This document shows positions 28,413 through 39,945 of a DNA stretch of 64,000 nt, one piece after another. The position numbers and the translations under genes were made by a program. The number at the start of each line of letters is the position of its first letter. Position 1 is the stretch's first letter. Below the pieces are notes generated by a model. It was not told the origin of the DNA and did no database searches. It saw only the letters and a list, made by a program, of their open reading frames with translations. This stretch comes from Lineus longissimus (Eukaryota; Nemertea; Pilidiophora; Heteronemertea; Lineidae): positions 682,001-746,000 of the forward strand of contig NC_088321.1 of assembly GCF_910592395.1 (NCBI RefSeq), given 5' to 3'.

Positions 28413-31400
28413 GCTATGGCCGCTTTCACTACAAACTTCTATTCCTGTGTGGCTGGGCGGTCGCCAGTGACTCCATCGAGGTCCTCTGTGTCTCCTTTCT
28501 CCTTCCATCAGCTGAATGTGACCTGAAGTTGACGTCCATAGATAAGGGATGGCTAAATGCCATTATTTTTGTGGGTAGGTACGCTTATCTTGTTATTGAG
28601 GCAAATTCCTTTGCTGGGTAATCAGGCTGTCATTCTGTGGCTAGGTCACTGGGCTGTGATTGCATCGATGTCGCATGTTTGTCAATTCCTCCTGTCCCTG
28701 AATGTGACCAGTTGTTTGAAAGCTCTTGATGGGCACTTTCTGATGGTACCATTTGTAAACCCATTGACATGACCATTCATTGGAAAGCTCTTGATGAGCA
28801 CTTTCTGATGGTACCATCAGTAAACCCATTGACATGACCATTCATTGGAAAGCTCTTGGTGAGCACTTTCTGATGGTACCATCAGTAAACCCATTGACAC
28901 GACCATTCATTGGAAAGCTCTTGATGAGCACTTTCTGATGGTACCATCAGTAAACCCATTGACATGACCATTCATTGGAAAGCTCTTGGTGAGCACTTTC
29001 TGATGGTACCATCAGTAAACCCATTGACATGACCATTCATTGGAAAGCTCTTGATGAGCACATTCTGATGGTACCATATATTTCATGATTAAGGAAGTGT
29101 TACCAATGCAAGATTTTATTTTTTCATGTTGATCTTTTTCAGGTATGATGGTTGGAGGGTATGTCTGGGGTGCCCTCGCGGACATCCAGGGGCGTCGTGC
29201 CATTCTCATGTTCTCCCTTGCACTGAATGGACTGGCTGCTCTCGCGTCGAGCTGTTCACAGACATTCTGGCTCTTTCTACTCCTAAGATTTTTTAGTGGG
29301 GTGGGGTGAGTATCAATACTATCTGTCTGGGTCATTTTCATTTCGCTTGAATCTACTCCGGCGAAGTTTCCGTAATACAGTAGAACCTCCCTTAACGGAC
29401 ACCTCTCTATTAAGGACAACCTCTCTAAAAGAACATCAGTTTCGATTCCAAATTGGTTGTTTCTATTCAGTTTGACCTCTCTAATCAGGACACCTCTCTA
29501 TTAGGGACAGCATTTGTCAGTCCCGAGGGTGTCCTTAATAGAGAGGTTCAACTTTACAATCTTATTGGGGGAAAATCGTCATAGATTGGCTTGGGTTGAG
29601 AAAGCCAGGGCTAATTTCAACAACTGTTTGATATTTTCAGAGTGGGGGGAAGTGTTCCTGTGATATTTTCCTATTTTGTCGAGTTTCAACCAAAAGATCG
29701 TCGCGGGAGGATGATTTCCTTACTAGCAACGTTCTGGATGGGCGGTAACATAATTGCGGCAGGTACGGTTACCGTGGTCTCCGTAAAATTTCGTAACGAA
29801 AGCGTCATGTTCGTATGATCAAATGCTGTTCCCGTCAGTCAAACTTATTTGCCACTAGGGGTGCTCATCTACCAGGAGACAAATTTATCATATCATCTCT
29901 TGTTCCAGGTCTAATTTACTGATAAAAGCTTATTGCTCAGTGGCGTTGTGTTCTTGTTCCAGGTCTAATTCACTGATAAACACTTATTGCTCAGTGGCGT
30001 TGTGTTCTTGTTGCAGGTCTAATTCACTGATAAACACTTATTGCTCAGTGACGTTGTGTTCTTGTTGTAGGTCTAATTTACCGATAAAAGCTTATTGCTC
30101 AGTGGCGCTGTGTTCTTGTTGCAGGTCTAATTCACTGATAAACACTTATTGCTCAGTGACGTTGTGTTCTTGTTGCAGGTCTAGCGTGGGCGGTCATACC
30201 ACACAAAGGTCTCGGTTACTTCTCCCCCGAGTTTACGTACGATAGTTGGCGGATATTTATTGCGCTGTGCACCATTCCTAGCCTAACGTCCGCCCTTGCA
30301 TTTGTTCTCATGCCGGAGAGTCCCAAATTCCTCCTCATGGTAAGCTGATGTAAAGAATACAGATTTGTTAAAGAGTCCTGAAAGATTTCTGGCCAGACGG
30401 AGGTCATACTGTAATAGAATGGTAACATATATCGTTGTTGATTTCAGACTATGAATCCGAAACTTCAACCTCTTTATCAAAAGTCCACTTCTTGGTCGTG
30501 AAAATACTCTGTGTTGATTTCAGACTATGAATCCGAAACTTCAACCTCTTTATCAAAAGTCCACTTCTTGGTCGTGAAAAATACTCTGTGTTGATTTCAG
30601 AAAGGAAACGACCAAGAGGCGTTGAAAATTCTCAACTCGATCTATCTGTCGACGCATAAAGACCTGGCGGGTTACGAAGTGAAGCAGCTGTTAGCGGCGA
30701 AGGATGATGATAGAGAGGAAAGTGATTTAGTATTGCTACAACGGCAGGGTCCTTGCAGCAGAGGTTGTGCCAGGGCACAGATATCGTTCAAAAAGGTGAA
30801 TATCATGATCCCTTCTTTCTAAACGGGGAACATTTCTGGAGAGGAAAGTGGTCTTCATCATGATCATCATCATGATCATCATCATCATCATCATGATCAT
30901 CATCACTGTCGTGCCCTAGTGGATCTTACCAGAGGTGTAGAGTCCACTGCTGTCCACCTATGTGGGATCTTTTACTTGTCCTGGCTAAGACACTCAGGTA
31001 CAAGGGACCACGGCTTTTAGTCTCATCCGACAGACCCTCGAGTATTTCATACGTTGTGAAAGCCAGGAATTTTAGTTCCTTGAAAGCCACGCCGGTTCAT
31101 CCAGAAATACAATCCTGGGTTCTCCCCGGGACCGAACCTGGGCACTATTGCGTAGTAGCCAGCAGTGTTGACCACTAGGCTATGAGGCTTCTCTACTCAG
31201 CTTGGCTCCTCTTGTAATGCATGTCTTGGCCTGCATTTGTATACAAAGGCACCTACATCTGGAATGGTATTTTGCATTCAGTGCCTCATAGCTATGAAGT
31301 CTGCTGCTCTCTCTATTTTTGCCAAAATGTCACTCGTATCGTTTACATCTAAGTTCTTCAAAAACATCCATCTGACTTATTCTTTCAGTATCTCTTAAAG

Positions 31401-33528
31401 ACGAAAAAGCTTTTCACGCGGCCGCTGGCCCGGAGCACAGTGACGCTAATATTCATCCAGTCTTCATTAGCATTTGGGTAAGTCCTACAACGTTTCTGAA
31501 AAGTCTTCGCAGAAAAACACGTCAACTCTGTATCAATAGTTTCAATAGACTTTCTTCTTCATGACCATTTATTTTTGCATTATTCATCAAAACAGAAAGA
31601 CAAGCAAATGATTCTGAGTCGGCAGTATGCATCAAATAGATAAATATATTAAAATATAAGTTTAAATAGATAAATAAATCAAAAAAAAATTTTTTTCAAA
31701 AATTGTAATGTGGCCGTTTTCTGGGATGTGTAATTTCCAATTTTTGGCAAATTTCTAACTTTCTCCTCTTACTAAATGCTTAATTTGATAGCTGCAATGA
31801 AAAGGTCTCCAAATCTCTGTAGATCTTTGAATTTTCAAAATTCAACCAACAATGAGCTTTTTTCCAGAGGCATTTTTGTGCAAAAAGAAGTTTTTAAGAA
31901 ACAAAATTTTAATTTTTTTGTCTCTTAGTTCGTTGGCATTCCTGCGTTTTCACTTCAGTTATTACGGACTGTTCCTCTGGTTCCCTGAGCTCTTCAAACG
32001 AATGGAAGAGCACGGTGGCTCCGCCTGTGACGCCGCTCTCTACGTCGGCAACAAGACGGTGCCGCTTATTCCCTCCAACCAGACGTGTGGCGCCCCGCCC
32101 GATGCCAACGTCTTCTTCGAAGGGTTCCTTACGGCCATATCTACACTACCAAGTAATATCTTTGCGATATTAGTCATGGATAAAATCGGAGCTAAGATTA
32201 TTTTAGGTGAGAGTTTTGCTCATTTGATCCGGTTAGTTTGACGGACTGATTGACCAACAGACTGACTCACTGTTTGGTAACTTGGCTGGCTTGCTGACTG
32301 GCTGGTTGGCTGATGTGCTGACTGGCTGGTTGGCTGGTTGGCTGATGTGCTGACTGGCTGGTTGGCTGATGTGCTGACTGGCTGGTTGGCTGATGTGCTG
32401 ACTGGCTGGTTGGCTGATGTGCTGACTGGCTGGTTGGCTGATGTGCTGACTGGCTGGTTGGCTGATGTGCTGACTGGCTTGTTAGCTGATGTGCTGACTG
32501 GCTGGTTGGCTGATGTGCTGACTGGCTGGTTGGCTGGCTTGCTGGCTGGTTAGCTGATGTGCTGACTGGCTGGTTGGCTGGCTTGCTGACTGGCTGGTTA
32601 GCTGATGTGCTGACTGGCTGGTTGGCTGACTGGTCGGCAGGCTGACTGGCTGCATGATTGATTGATTGATTGATTGACACCTGTCCATTTTCAGTGATCA
32701 GTATGGGAATATCAGGATTGAGTGTCTTCTTCATCTGGTTGGTTAAGAACAAGACTCAGGGGATTATCATGTCTTGCATATTCAGCGGGATTTCAAATGC
32801 GGGATGGAGCGCGCTGGATGTTCTGTCGGTGGAATGTTTCCCTACTGATGTTAGGTATGTACAAAGGAAAATACCACAGAACCTCTCTAATAAGGTCTCG
32901 GACTGACAAGTGCTGTCCTTGATAGATTCTGCAATGACCTCTGTCCATTTGACAATGATGTATCTTCGCTTAACAATGTTTGAACCAAGTCACAACTCAC
33001 AGGACAATGTGACAATCTCTGCGATCACCAATGTGGTCTTCATCAGTTTCTCTCCATTTGTTTTCACTGCCTCACTCCAGCAACTTGACACTTCTACCCC
33101 TCCGACACTGTAATAGGAGGGCCTTGTTTCTATTGTGTTGCAAAGGTAAACCAATACCTTTACCCACCGTGCTCTTGCAATTTGACAGTTCTATGTCAAC
33201 TGTGCCCCACATCCCTCCTGAACCATCCCTGTCAACACCTCCCCCACAACTCCAGCACTCTCTACAACGAGGGCTACAGTACCCCTCCAGTGAGTCCCCT
33301 CTGTCCTCTGCTCTTGATTTGACTAGATGATGAACATTTTTCAGGTCAACTGCCATGGGGACTGGTTTACTGATGGCAAGAATTGCAGCCATCCTTGGAA
33401 ACCTGGCTTTCGGGGCGCTCGTGGATGCCCAGTGTGCCGTACCCATGCTGCTCGTCGCAGCTCTCCTGTGTGCTGGCGGATTCGCTACGCTGATTTTGCC
33501 GAATAAACGGATGCAAGAAATAGACTGA
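28413..33528 (+). CDS. SV2-like MFS transporter, common exons
   Basis: Nine exons with matching phases: 28413-28574, 29143-29305, 29641-29762, 30179-30339, 30601-30795, 31389-31477, 31929-32206, 32695-32854 and 33345-33528, encoding 504 residues after the first-exon peptide. The chain opens GYGRFHYKLLFLCGW (TM1) and carries the MFS loop GALADIQGRR, the SV2-type motif GVGVGGSVPVIFSYF, PESPKFLL, SYYGLFLWFPELF and NAGWSALDVLSVECFPTDVR. These place it with the synaptic vesicle glycoprotein 2 branch of the sugar-porter MFS rather than with SVOP. About twelve hydrophobic spans are visible. The loop after TM7 is short, with two N-glycosylation sequons (NKT, NQT), and lacks the long luminal pentapeptide-repeat domain of vertebrate SV2. 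The transported substrate is unknown. A candidate ATTAAA polyadenylation hexamer lies at 33549. Confidence 0.92.
28715..29076 (+). repeat. 65-bp tandem repeat, six units
   Basis: The word TGATGGTACC recurs at 28741, 28806, 28871, 28936, 29001 and 29066, an exact 65-base period with few substitutions. It fills most of the intron after the first common SV2-like exon. Confidence 0.9.
29376..29553 (-). repeat. TACAGTAGAACCTC MITE in an SV2-like intron
   Basis: Left terminus TACAGTAGAACCTCCC, interior words of the family, and right end GAGAGGTTCAACT, where the final bases are altered. Same family as the copies in the Rab and giant genes. Confidence 0.75.
29900..30183 (+). repeat. 54-bp tandem repeat containing 3' splice sites
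   Basis: Unit GTCTAATTCACTGATAAACA... ending TTCTTGTTGCAG. AG|GTCTA junctions occur at 29908, 29962, 30016, 30070 and 30124, each exactly 54 bases apart, and the real acceptor of the fourth common exon follows at 30178. The exon's first bases GTCTA belong to the unit, and sequence diverges right after. Use of any upstream copy would reach a stop within a few codons. Confidence 0.9.
30436..30600 (+). repeat. 76-77-bp tandem repeat containing 3' splice sites
   Basis: GTTGATTTCAG occurs at 30447, 30523 and 30600 (AG end positions), the last being the real acceptor of the fifth common exon. Between them the sequence ACTATGAATCCGAAACTTCA is duplicated almost perfectly. This is a second, unrelated acceptor duplication in the same gene. 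Confidence 0.9.
30850..30906 (+). repeat. CAT/GATCAT microsatellite
   Basis: Simple repeat of CATCATGATCATCAT type inside an SV2-like intron. Confidence 0.9.
30945..31193 (-). repeat. tRNA-derived SINE, copy 2
   Basis: On the minus strand the head reads GCCTCATAGCCTAGTGGTCA with A box TAGCCTAGTGG, then B box GGTTCGGTCCC, then a tRNA-unrelated body including AACCCAGGATTGTATTTCTG. Both polymerase III promoter boxes are intact. The body matches 6880-7027. It lies antisense in an SV2-like intron. Confidence 0.75.
32266..32640 (+). repeat. 24-bp minisatellite (GCTGATGTGCTGACTGGCTGGTTG)
   Basis: About fifteen units, with shorter and longer variants at both ends, in the SV2-like intron between exons ending 32206 and starting 32695. 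The unit is a multiple of three and stop-free in several frames, which explains the open frames on both strands. Confidence 0.9.
32875..32928 (+). repeat. Fragment of the TACAGTAGAACCTC MITE
   Basis: Contains CAGAACCTCTCTAATAAGG and GACTGACAAGTGCTGTCC; short and decayed. Lies in the last SV2-like intron. Confidence 0.5.
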
Positions 33529-33805
33529 GATGTTATATATTTTGGATGATTAAAGACATCCAGTCGTGGCACAAGTCTTTATTTAGAACGTGGTAAAATA
33601 ACTTAATCAGTGATTACTTCTCATGCAGCTCATCATCAACTACCTGAGGGGAATTAAAAGGTTTCTTAAAAGATTTCTAGTTGAAAACGACTCCTTGAAT
33701 ACATTTTTTCACGTCAAAAATCAAAGCTGCAAAAATGACATTTCAGAATCCAGAAATTGTAAAGAAATCCGAAGTAAAATCATGTTTCTGCATGGATCAT
33801 ATGCA

Positions 33806-33866
33806 GTCTCCTTAATAGAGGGGGTCCTTAACAGAGAGGTGTCGTCTTAGGGAGGTCAAACTGTTT
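33806..33866 (-). repeat. Fragment of the TACAGTAGAACCTC MITE
   Basis: Reads TCCTTAATAGAGGGGGTCC and GAGAGGTGTCGTCTTAGGGAG; end-truncated. Located downstream of the SV2-like gene. Confidence 0.5.
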
Positions 33867-34142
33867 ACGTTCTCAGCAGAGTCTTTAAACAGTAAACAGT
33901 ATAACTGTGATGAAAAGTTTGTAAGTTTTCAACGAAATCTATTGGTTCTGTTCGACAGAAAAAGTACTCTGTGTTGTCAGACTCTAATGGGTTAAAACAT
34001 TGATGTCTGTTCCATTGCAAAATTTAGCTATCCGCGGCTAAAAAATCAGGAAACGGCTTAACACATTCAGCGCCGAACCACATAGATCTACGTGGCCCAA
34101 ATCCCCCTCATTGAGCTGGTTATCGGAGTCTCATGGACTTCA

Positions 34143-34424
34143 TGAAAGAACTACACCATCGCCATCTTCAGGGCAAGGTTGGAACTGAAAGTTCTTTTCA
34201 GTTCCTACCTTGCCCTGAAGATGGCGATGGCATAGTTCTTTCATCATTGAAGGTCTGAACTACGCCACCGCCATCTTCAGGGCAAGGTAGGAACTGAAAA
34301 GAATAAACTGTCATATCAGTTCCTACCGTTCCCTGAAGATGGCGATGGCGTAGTTCAGAACTTTAAATGACTTCATGAAAGAACTACGCCATCGCCATCT
34401 TCAGGGCGAGGTAGGAACTGAAAA
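34143..34424. repeat. Cluster of foldback elements
   Basis: Arms of about 50 bases containing CGCCATCTTCAGGGCAAGG and its inverse CCTTGCCCTGAAGATGGCG. One hairpin is 34143-34245 with almost no loop, a second is 34255-34357 with a 10-20 base loop, and a further single arm lies at 34371-34424. Nested or tandem MITE copies are the simplest reading. Confidence 0.85.
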
Positions 34425-34878
34425 GACCAAACCACTGAATAACAAAATAAAGCTGTTCCGACACCGGGAACTTTTGGGGGGGTCGATGGTGTTGGAAAAG
34501 GGGGTCATTTTGTCATTTTTGGTCATTTTTCAACCAAAAAATAAAATAAAATATAGTAAAGGAGTGTAGCTCACATAACTCTATTGATTCAAGAAGACCT
34601 TGTCTTGGAGAAGTTACTGCAAAAGACCTTATGCAGCCATTGCTTATGCTTTTTTTTCTGGGGTTAAAAAAGGGGGTGTTGGGGGGGGGGGGGGGGGTGA
34701 AACACTGGCGCTGAAGGTGTCAAATGCCTTGTACGGCCGTTTATGGTAATTTTGTGACCAAAGATGTTATTGTATATTTATTATAATCCTAGTAAAATAA
34801 AGGTTTTTGATAATAAAGTATTATATTATTTACATAATAGGTAATGTGAGTAGGTTATTCTCCAACAAGGTCGAGATA

Positions 34879-35024
34879 TACAGTAGAACCTCTCCCTTGG
34901 GACCGACAAGTGCTGTCCTTAATAGAGAGGTGTCCTGATTAGAGAGGTCAAATAGAATAGAAACAACCAATTTAGGACCAAAACTAGTGTCCTTAATAGA
35001 GAGGTTGTCCTCAATAGAGAGGAG
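34879..35024 (+). repeat. TACAGTAGAACCTC MITE, intergenic
   Basis: Starts with the intact terminus TACAGTAGAACCTCTC and keeps the interior, but breaks off at AATAGAGAGGAG before the right terminus. Confidence 0.75.
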
Positions 35025-36159
35025 CACAGAAGCAAATGGAGGAAGACAGTCCTGGTTCTAAGGAGGAGGATGCTCTCCCTATTCAGGGTGTCTCACAAGA
35101 GGTTGTCCTACACCAAAGACAAGATGTGCTTGTTGAAGAACTCCCTTTTATTAAAGGGGGTCTCAAAAGTACAAGGACAAGGTGTCCGTGATAAAGAACT
35201 ATTCAGGGCGTCTTATAAGACAGCAGGCTGTCCTCCAACAAGGACATGATGTACTGGGTGAAGAATTCCCTATTCAGGGTGCCTCAAAAGACAGTAGGTT
35301 GTTCTCCAAAATGGGCAAGATGTATTGGATATCCGTGATTTGATGAATACTTTTCTATTCGATGCGGCGAACGTATTTGGAGACCAAAAAAATGTTTGAT
35401 GACCAAAATTTAGGGGTGCGCCCCTCCCCCCCCCTTTGATGCGCGCCTGCCCTCAGAAACATGCCAGTGCGTAAGGAGAAGTCGGGTAGTAGGCCCTGTT
35501 TGCAAGAGGATGAAAGTGGGACACGGATTCGCCAAGGTGAAATGGTACACGATCAGCTTTTAAGGCGGTCACATTTCCCCAAACTAATCAGGTCAATGAA
35601 AAGTGATTGCGACACCATTCAATCGTGCCGTAACACCCTGGTCAACTGGTTACCAAACCATGTTCGTTACAAGCAGAAACCCGGGTCACTCCCTGATTGG
35701 TCAATGCCATGGTGCGAGGCCACGTGATGTGACGTCAGTCTGAGGCCATTCCTCTCGAGCTTGCCAATGTGGTCGGAAGCTAAATCTCGATTTTCTTCTA
35801 AATTTCGCATGGAATTACAGATATTCTGGTAAGTTCAATGAAAAACATTCTATTTTGTTAGAGTAAAGTGAAGAGAGCATCAATCTCCATTTCCCTTGAT
35901 TAATTTATGGCAAAATGTCCTCCAAACTATTATAGCCTACTTCCCGCCATGAAGATTGAGGCCATTTTGATTTCATGGACAACACGTGTTGTCCAGAACG
36001 TCGTCGGTATTTTCCCTCCTCTCAATGGTCGAACTCAATGATAGCTTGTCTACCGAATGTATTTTGCAACATCCTGCACTCCTCTAGAACTTTGGAGATT
36101 TTGTGCAAAAGGTGGCACGGAAAAAAGTCGGTCTCACTGCCTCGCGGGGCCACAAGATA

Positions 36160-36292
36160 TTAGGGAGTTTTCGCAAATCCCCGAAACGCCCACGCGTACG
36201 CCTACCCCATTGTTCGACCTCCCGATTACGATGTCGAACAATGGGATAGGCGTTCGTGTTGGCGTATCGGGAGATTTGCGAAAACTCCCTAA
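36160..36292. repeat. TTAGGGAGTTTTCGC foldback MITE, copy 1
   Basis: Ends are TTAGGGAGTTTTCGCAAAT and ATTTGCGAAAACTCCCTAA, perfectly inverted for about 20 bases; the whole 133-base element can form one long hairpin. Two more copies lie at 56653 and 61639. Confidence 0.9.
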
Positions 36293-36563
36293 TTTACCCA
36301 CTTTGACCCGGTGCAAAAGAAATGCAAGTCCCCCCGGAATCTAAGTCCGGTCCTTTTGTTAAAGTGAATAGAGTCGCCGAGTTCCTTTGTTGACGATTAT
36401 GTAGCTAACCCTAACCAAACAAGTAACCACATTCGTTGACAATACACAGCTATTGTATCGGGTCCTGCATTCCTAGGACGTCCATTCCTTTTACATTGGT
36501 CTCCAAACCATCAAGATTATCAGTAATGTTGGTTTGACTCTGCCAGCTGGTTATTTACTTTTA

Positions 36564-36782
36564 CAATCAACATAACCCACAAGCTCGCACCCAGGTGGAA
36601 GGTGAATGGAATAGAACACTGGTTAGTATGATCGAATTATGCCATCGGCCTGTAAACGAGATCCATTGTTGATGTGGCCTCGCGAACAGGACATGGGGGG
36701 GGGCCATTAGTCCATAACAAGTGATGTACATTTCATTAAGCTTCCACCTGAGGGCGAGCTTGTGGGTAATTGTTGATTCATG
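36564..36782. repeat. ATCAACATAACCCACAAGCTCG foldback element, copy 1
   Basis: The left end has CATAACCCACAAGCTCGC and CAGGTGGAAG; the right end has CTTCCACCTGAGGGCGAGCT and GTGGGTAATTGTTGAT, the inverse. Length and layout match the element at 39946. Confidence 0.75.
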
Positions 36783-37104
36783 TATTCTGGTGATATGTTG
36801 GTTTGACTCTGACAGCTTGTTATCTGGCGCACCTATAACGCTTCTGAATCTGACTCCAGTTATTTGACGCTATACCAGCTGGTTATGCTAAAGTTGGTCA
36901 GACTCAAACAGTTCTGTTAGTTTTACTCTGCTGGTTATCTACAACCCTTACTCTGCTTCCAACAGTGCCACTGGTTGTCGAGTCATTTTGACTCGACCAG
37001 TGGGTTATATGCTAAAGTTGGTTTAAATCAGTTATGTTGGTTTGAATATGCCAGCTGATTATCTACCATACTTACTTACAAGTTGTTCATTTTTGAAGCA
37101 TTTA

Positions 37105-38975
37105 AAAAATGACTCTGAAGCCACTATGGATATTCCAGCTGGCAGAGGGAAAATTAGAAGTAATTTCAAATTGATTGAATCTCAACAAAATTTTGTGTAC
37201 AACTTCCTGAGAGTAACACAAATATATCCTGAAAATTTCAGCTCAAAATCGCAAGTAGTTCATGATATTTTGATGTATTTCCAAACCTGAAGACCCAAGA
37301 GTCACTATGGATATTCCAGCTGGCAGAGGGAAAATTACATAAATTTCAAATTGATTGAATCTCAACAAAATTTTGTGTGCAACTTCCTGACAGTAACACA
37401 AATATATCCTGCAAATTTCAGCTCAAAATCCAAAGTCGTTCATGATATTTTGATGCATTTCCAAACCTGAAGACCCAAGAGTCAGTATGGATATTCCAGC
37501 TGGCAGAGGGAAAATTACAAGTAATAGTAGGGTCTTCAGGTTTAGAAATACATCAAAATATCTTGAACGTCTTTGGATTTCGAGCTGATATTTGCAGGAT
37601 ATATTTGTGTACCTGTCAGGAAGTTGTACACAAAATTTTGTTGAGATTCAATTAATTTGATATTACTTGTAATTTTCCCTCTGCCAGCTGGAATATCCAC
37701 AGTGACTCTAGGGTCTTCAGGTTTGGAAATACATCAAAATATCATGAACGACTTGTGATTTTGAGCTGACATTTGCAGAATATATTTGTGTAACTGTCGG
37801 GAAGTTGTACACAAAATTTGTTGAGATTCAATCAATTTGAAATTACTTGTAATTTTCCCTCTGCCAGCTGGAATATCCATACTGTCTTAAGGGTCTTCAG
37901 GTTTGGATATACATCAAAATATCTTGAACGACTTTGGATTTTGAGCTGAAATTTGTAGGATATATTTGTGTTACTGTCAGGAAGTTGTACACAAAATTTT
38001 GTTGAGATTCAATCAATTTGAAATTATATTTGTAATTTTCCCTCTGCCAGCTGGTGGAATATCCATAGTGACTTGAGGGTCTTGTTTGGAAATACATCAA
38101 AATATCATGAACGACTTGGGATTTCGAGCTGAAATTTGCAGGATATATTTGTGTACCTGTCAGGAATTTGTACACGAAATTTTGTTGAGATTCAATTAAT
38201 TTGATATTACTTGTAATTTTCCCTCTGCCAGCTGGAATATCCAAAGTGACTCTTGGGTCTTCAGGTTTGGAAATACATCAAAATATCTTAACGACTTGTG
38301 ATTTTGAGCTGACATTTGCAGGATATTATTTGTGTAACTGTCAGGGAGTTGTACACAAAATTTTGTTGAGATTTAATCAATTTGAAATTATTGTAATTTT
38401 CCCTCTGCCAGTTGGTGGAATATCCATAGTGACTTGAGGGTCTTCAGGTTTGGAAATACATCAAAATATCATGAACGACTTGGGATTTTGAGCTCAAATT
38501 TGCAGGATATATTTGTGTTACTGTCAGGAAGTTGTACACAAAATTTTGTTGAGATTCAATCAATTTGAAATTATTGTAATTTTCCCTCTGCCAGCTGGTG
38601 GAATATCCATTGTGATTTGAGGGTCTTGTTTGGAAATACATCAAAATATCATGAACGACTTGGGATTTTGAGCTGAAATTTGCGGGATATATTTGTGTTA
38701 CTGTCAGAAAGTTGTACACAAAATTTTGTTGAGATTAAATCAATTTGAAATTACTTGTAATTTTCCCTCTGCCAGCTGGAATATCCATAGTGACTCTTGG
38801 GTCTTCAGGTTTGGAAATACATCAGAATATCATGAACGACTTGTGATTTTTAGCTGAAATTTTCAGGATATATTTGTGTAACTGTCCGAAAGTTGTTCAC
38901 AAAAGTTTGTTGAGATTCAATCAATTTGAAATTACTTGTAATTTTCCCTCTGCCAGCTGGAATATCCATAGTGGC
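37105..38975. repeat. 182-bp satellite array with an orientation switch
   Basis: Units of 180-186 bases marked by ATTCCAGCTGGCAGAGGGAA. Direct-orientation marks fall at 37131, 37312 and 37492. After about 37525 the same unit continues in the opposite strand, with marks near 37690, 37870, 38056, 38234, 38418, 38600, 38778 and 38959. The array thus has roughly two direct units facing eight inverted ones. Short open frames starting MDIPAGRGK are shadows of the unit. Confidence 0.93.
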
Positions 38976-39945
38976 TTCACGTTGTAGCCCCCGACTTGGT
39001 GTGGTTGCAAGGTCGGAATGTTAAGAAGGATGGAAGAAATATATTAGCCATCGGATCCACCCTGACCCTCCCGTGATACGAATAAAATCTCTGTTCTGTT
39101 GCAGGATGAGTTGGTTTTGGGAGGTCTTGGTCGCTGATAACGAAGAATATCGAGAATAAAGATTGGTCTTCTCATATTTTGAAACCTTTTTCGATTTTTA
39201 TCATTTTAGCTTTGGCCACATAACTTTCCTTGATCTATGATATGAGATGACGGTCGAGGTGTCCATGGTGGTAAGAGATGACAGCCGGTGGTCCATGATG
39301 CCAGGAGTTGAAAGGTTCTGTCCAGAAATCCCTCGGTGATCTCAATCCTAGCTAGGCGATGGACCATAATCAGCAGTCTGACCAACAATGTTCAATACAA
39401 GGCCACAATTCCATAATTGCACGGTGAGTAAACATTTAAAGTTGCAAATATAAAGCAATTTGCATTGGCGGCTTCGCACATCGTATTGCCTGCAAACGTT
39501 AGAAAATTTGTGCGAGGATAGAAACCCCATCAAAAGATTAATTCAGTTGCAAGGCAGACATTGCTGCCCTGAAGGTCGTGACGGCACTTTGCCGAATTCA
39601 TAGCAAGTGTGGATATTTGATAATTCATCAAAACATAGTGACCTGTCATGGGATAGAAATCGCCAGGTTGCCAGCTTCATGCGACACTGTCGGAAACACT
39701 GACAGTGTCTGTGTTTCATTGTGATGTCCACTTGCAAAATTCTCAAAATTGTTTTATCTTTATTTTCCAGGTGGGATGTCATACACACGAAGCGGCTGAA
39801 CTCCACAGGGAATCAGATGATACAGCGGATACAATACTACACACGGTAAGTTGACTTGCGCAACTCGAAACTTGCTTTGATACCGGCAGAAACATGCCCA
39901 CCACAATGACTGGTGGAAGAATACAAATGGATGTGACCTTATCAC

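Larger units (their letters stand above)
33529..36159. other. Intergenic repeat-rich region after the SV2-like gene
   Basis: No coding exon supported. It holds two MITE copies, a cluster of palindromes (34143-34424), a poly-G tract near 34680-34697, and a degenerate repeat at 35030-35340 built on words like TATTCAGGGTGTCTC and AGGTTGTCCTCCAACAAGG. Confidence 0.5.

Noticed and set aside
32267-32752. 161-residue minus-strand open frame rich in SAHQPTSQ
   Set aside because: Shadow of the 24-bp minisatellite within an SV2-like intron; no splice structure or domain.
37042-38719. Repeated small proteins beginning MDIPAGRGK
   Set aside because: They recur with every satellite unit in both orientations and carry frameshifts between units; a by-product of the repeat.
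39103-39160. Exon-like piece GTTCTGTTGCAG|GATGAGTTGGTT followed by a stop and AATAAA
   Set aside because: Only about ten codons, no upstream exon with matching phase in a satellite-rich region; chance is likely.
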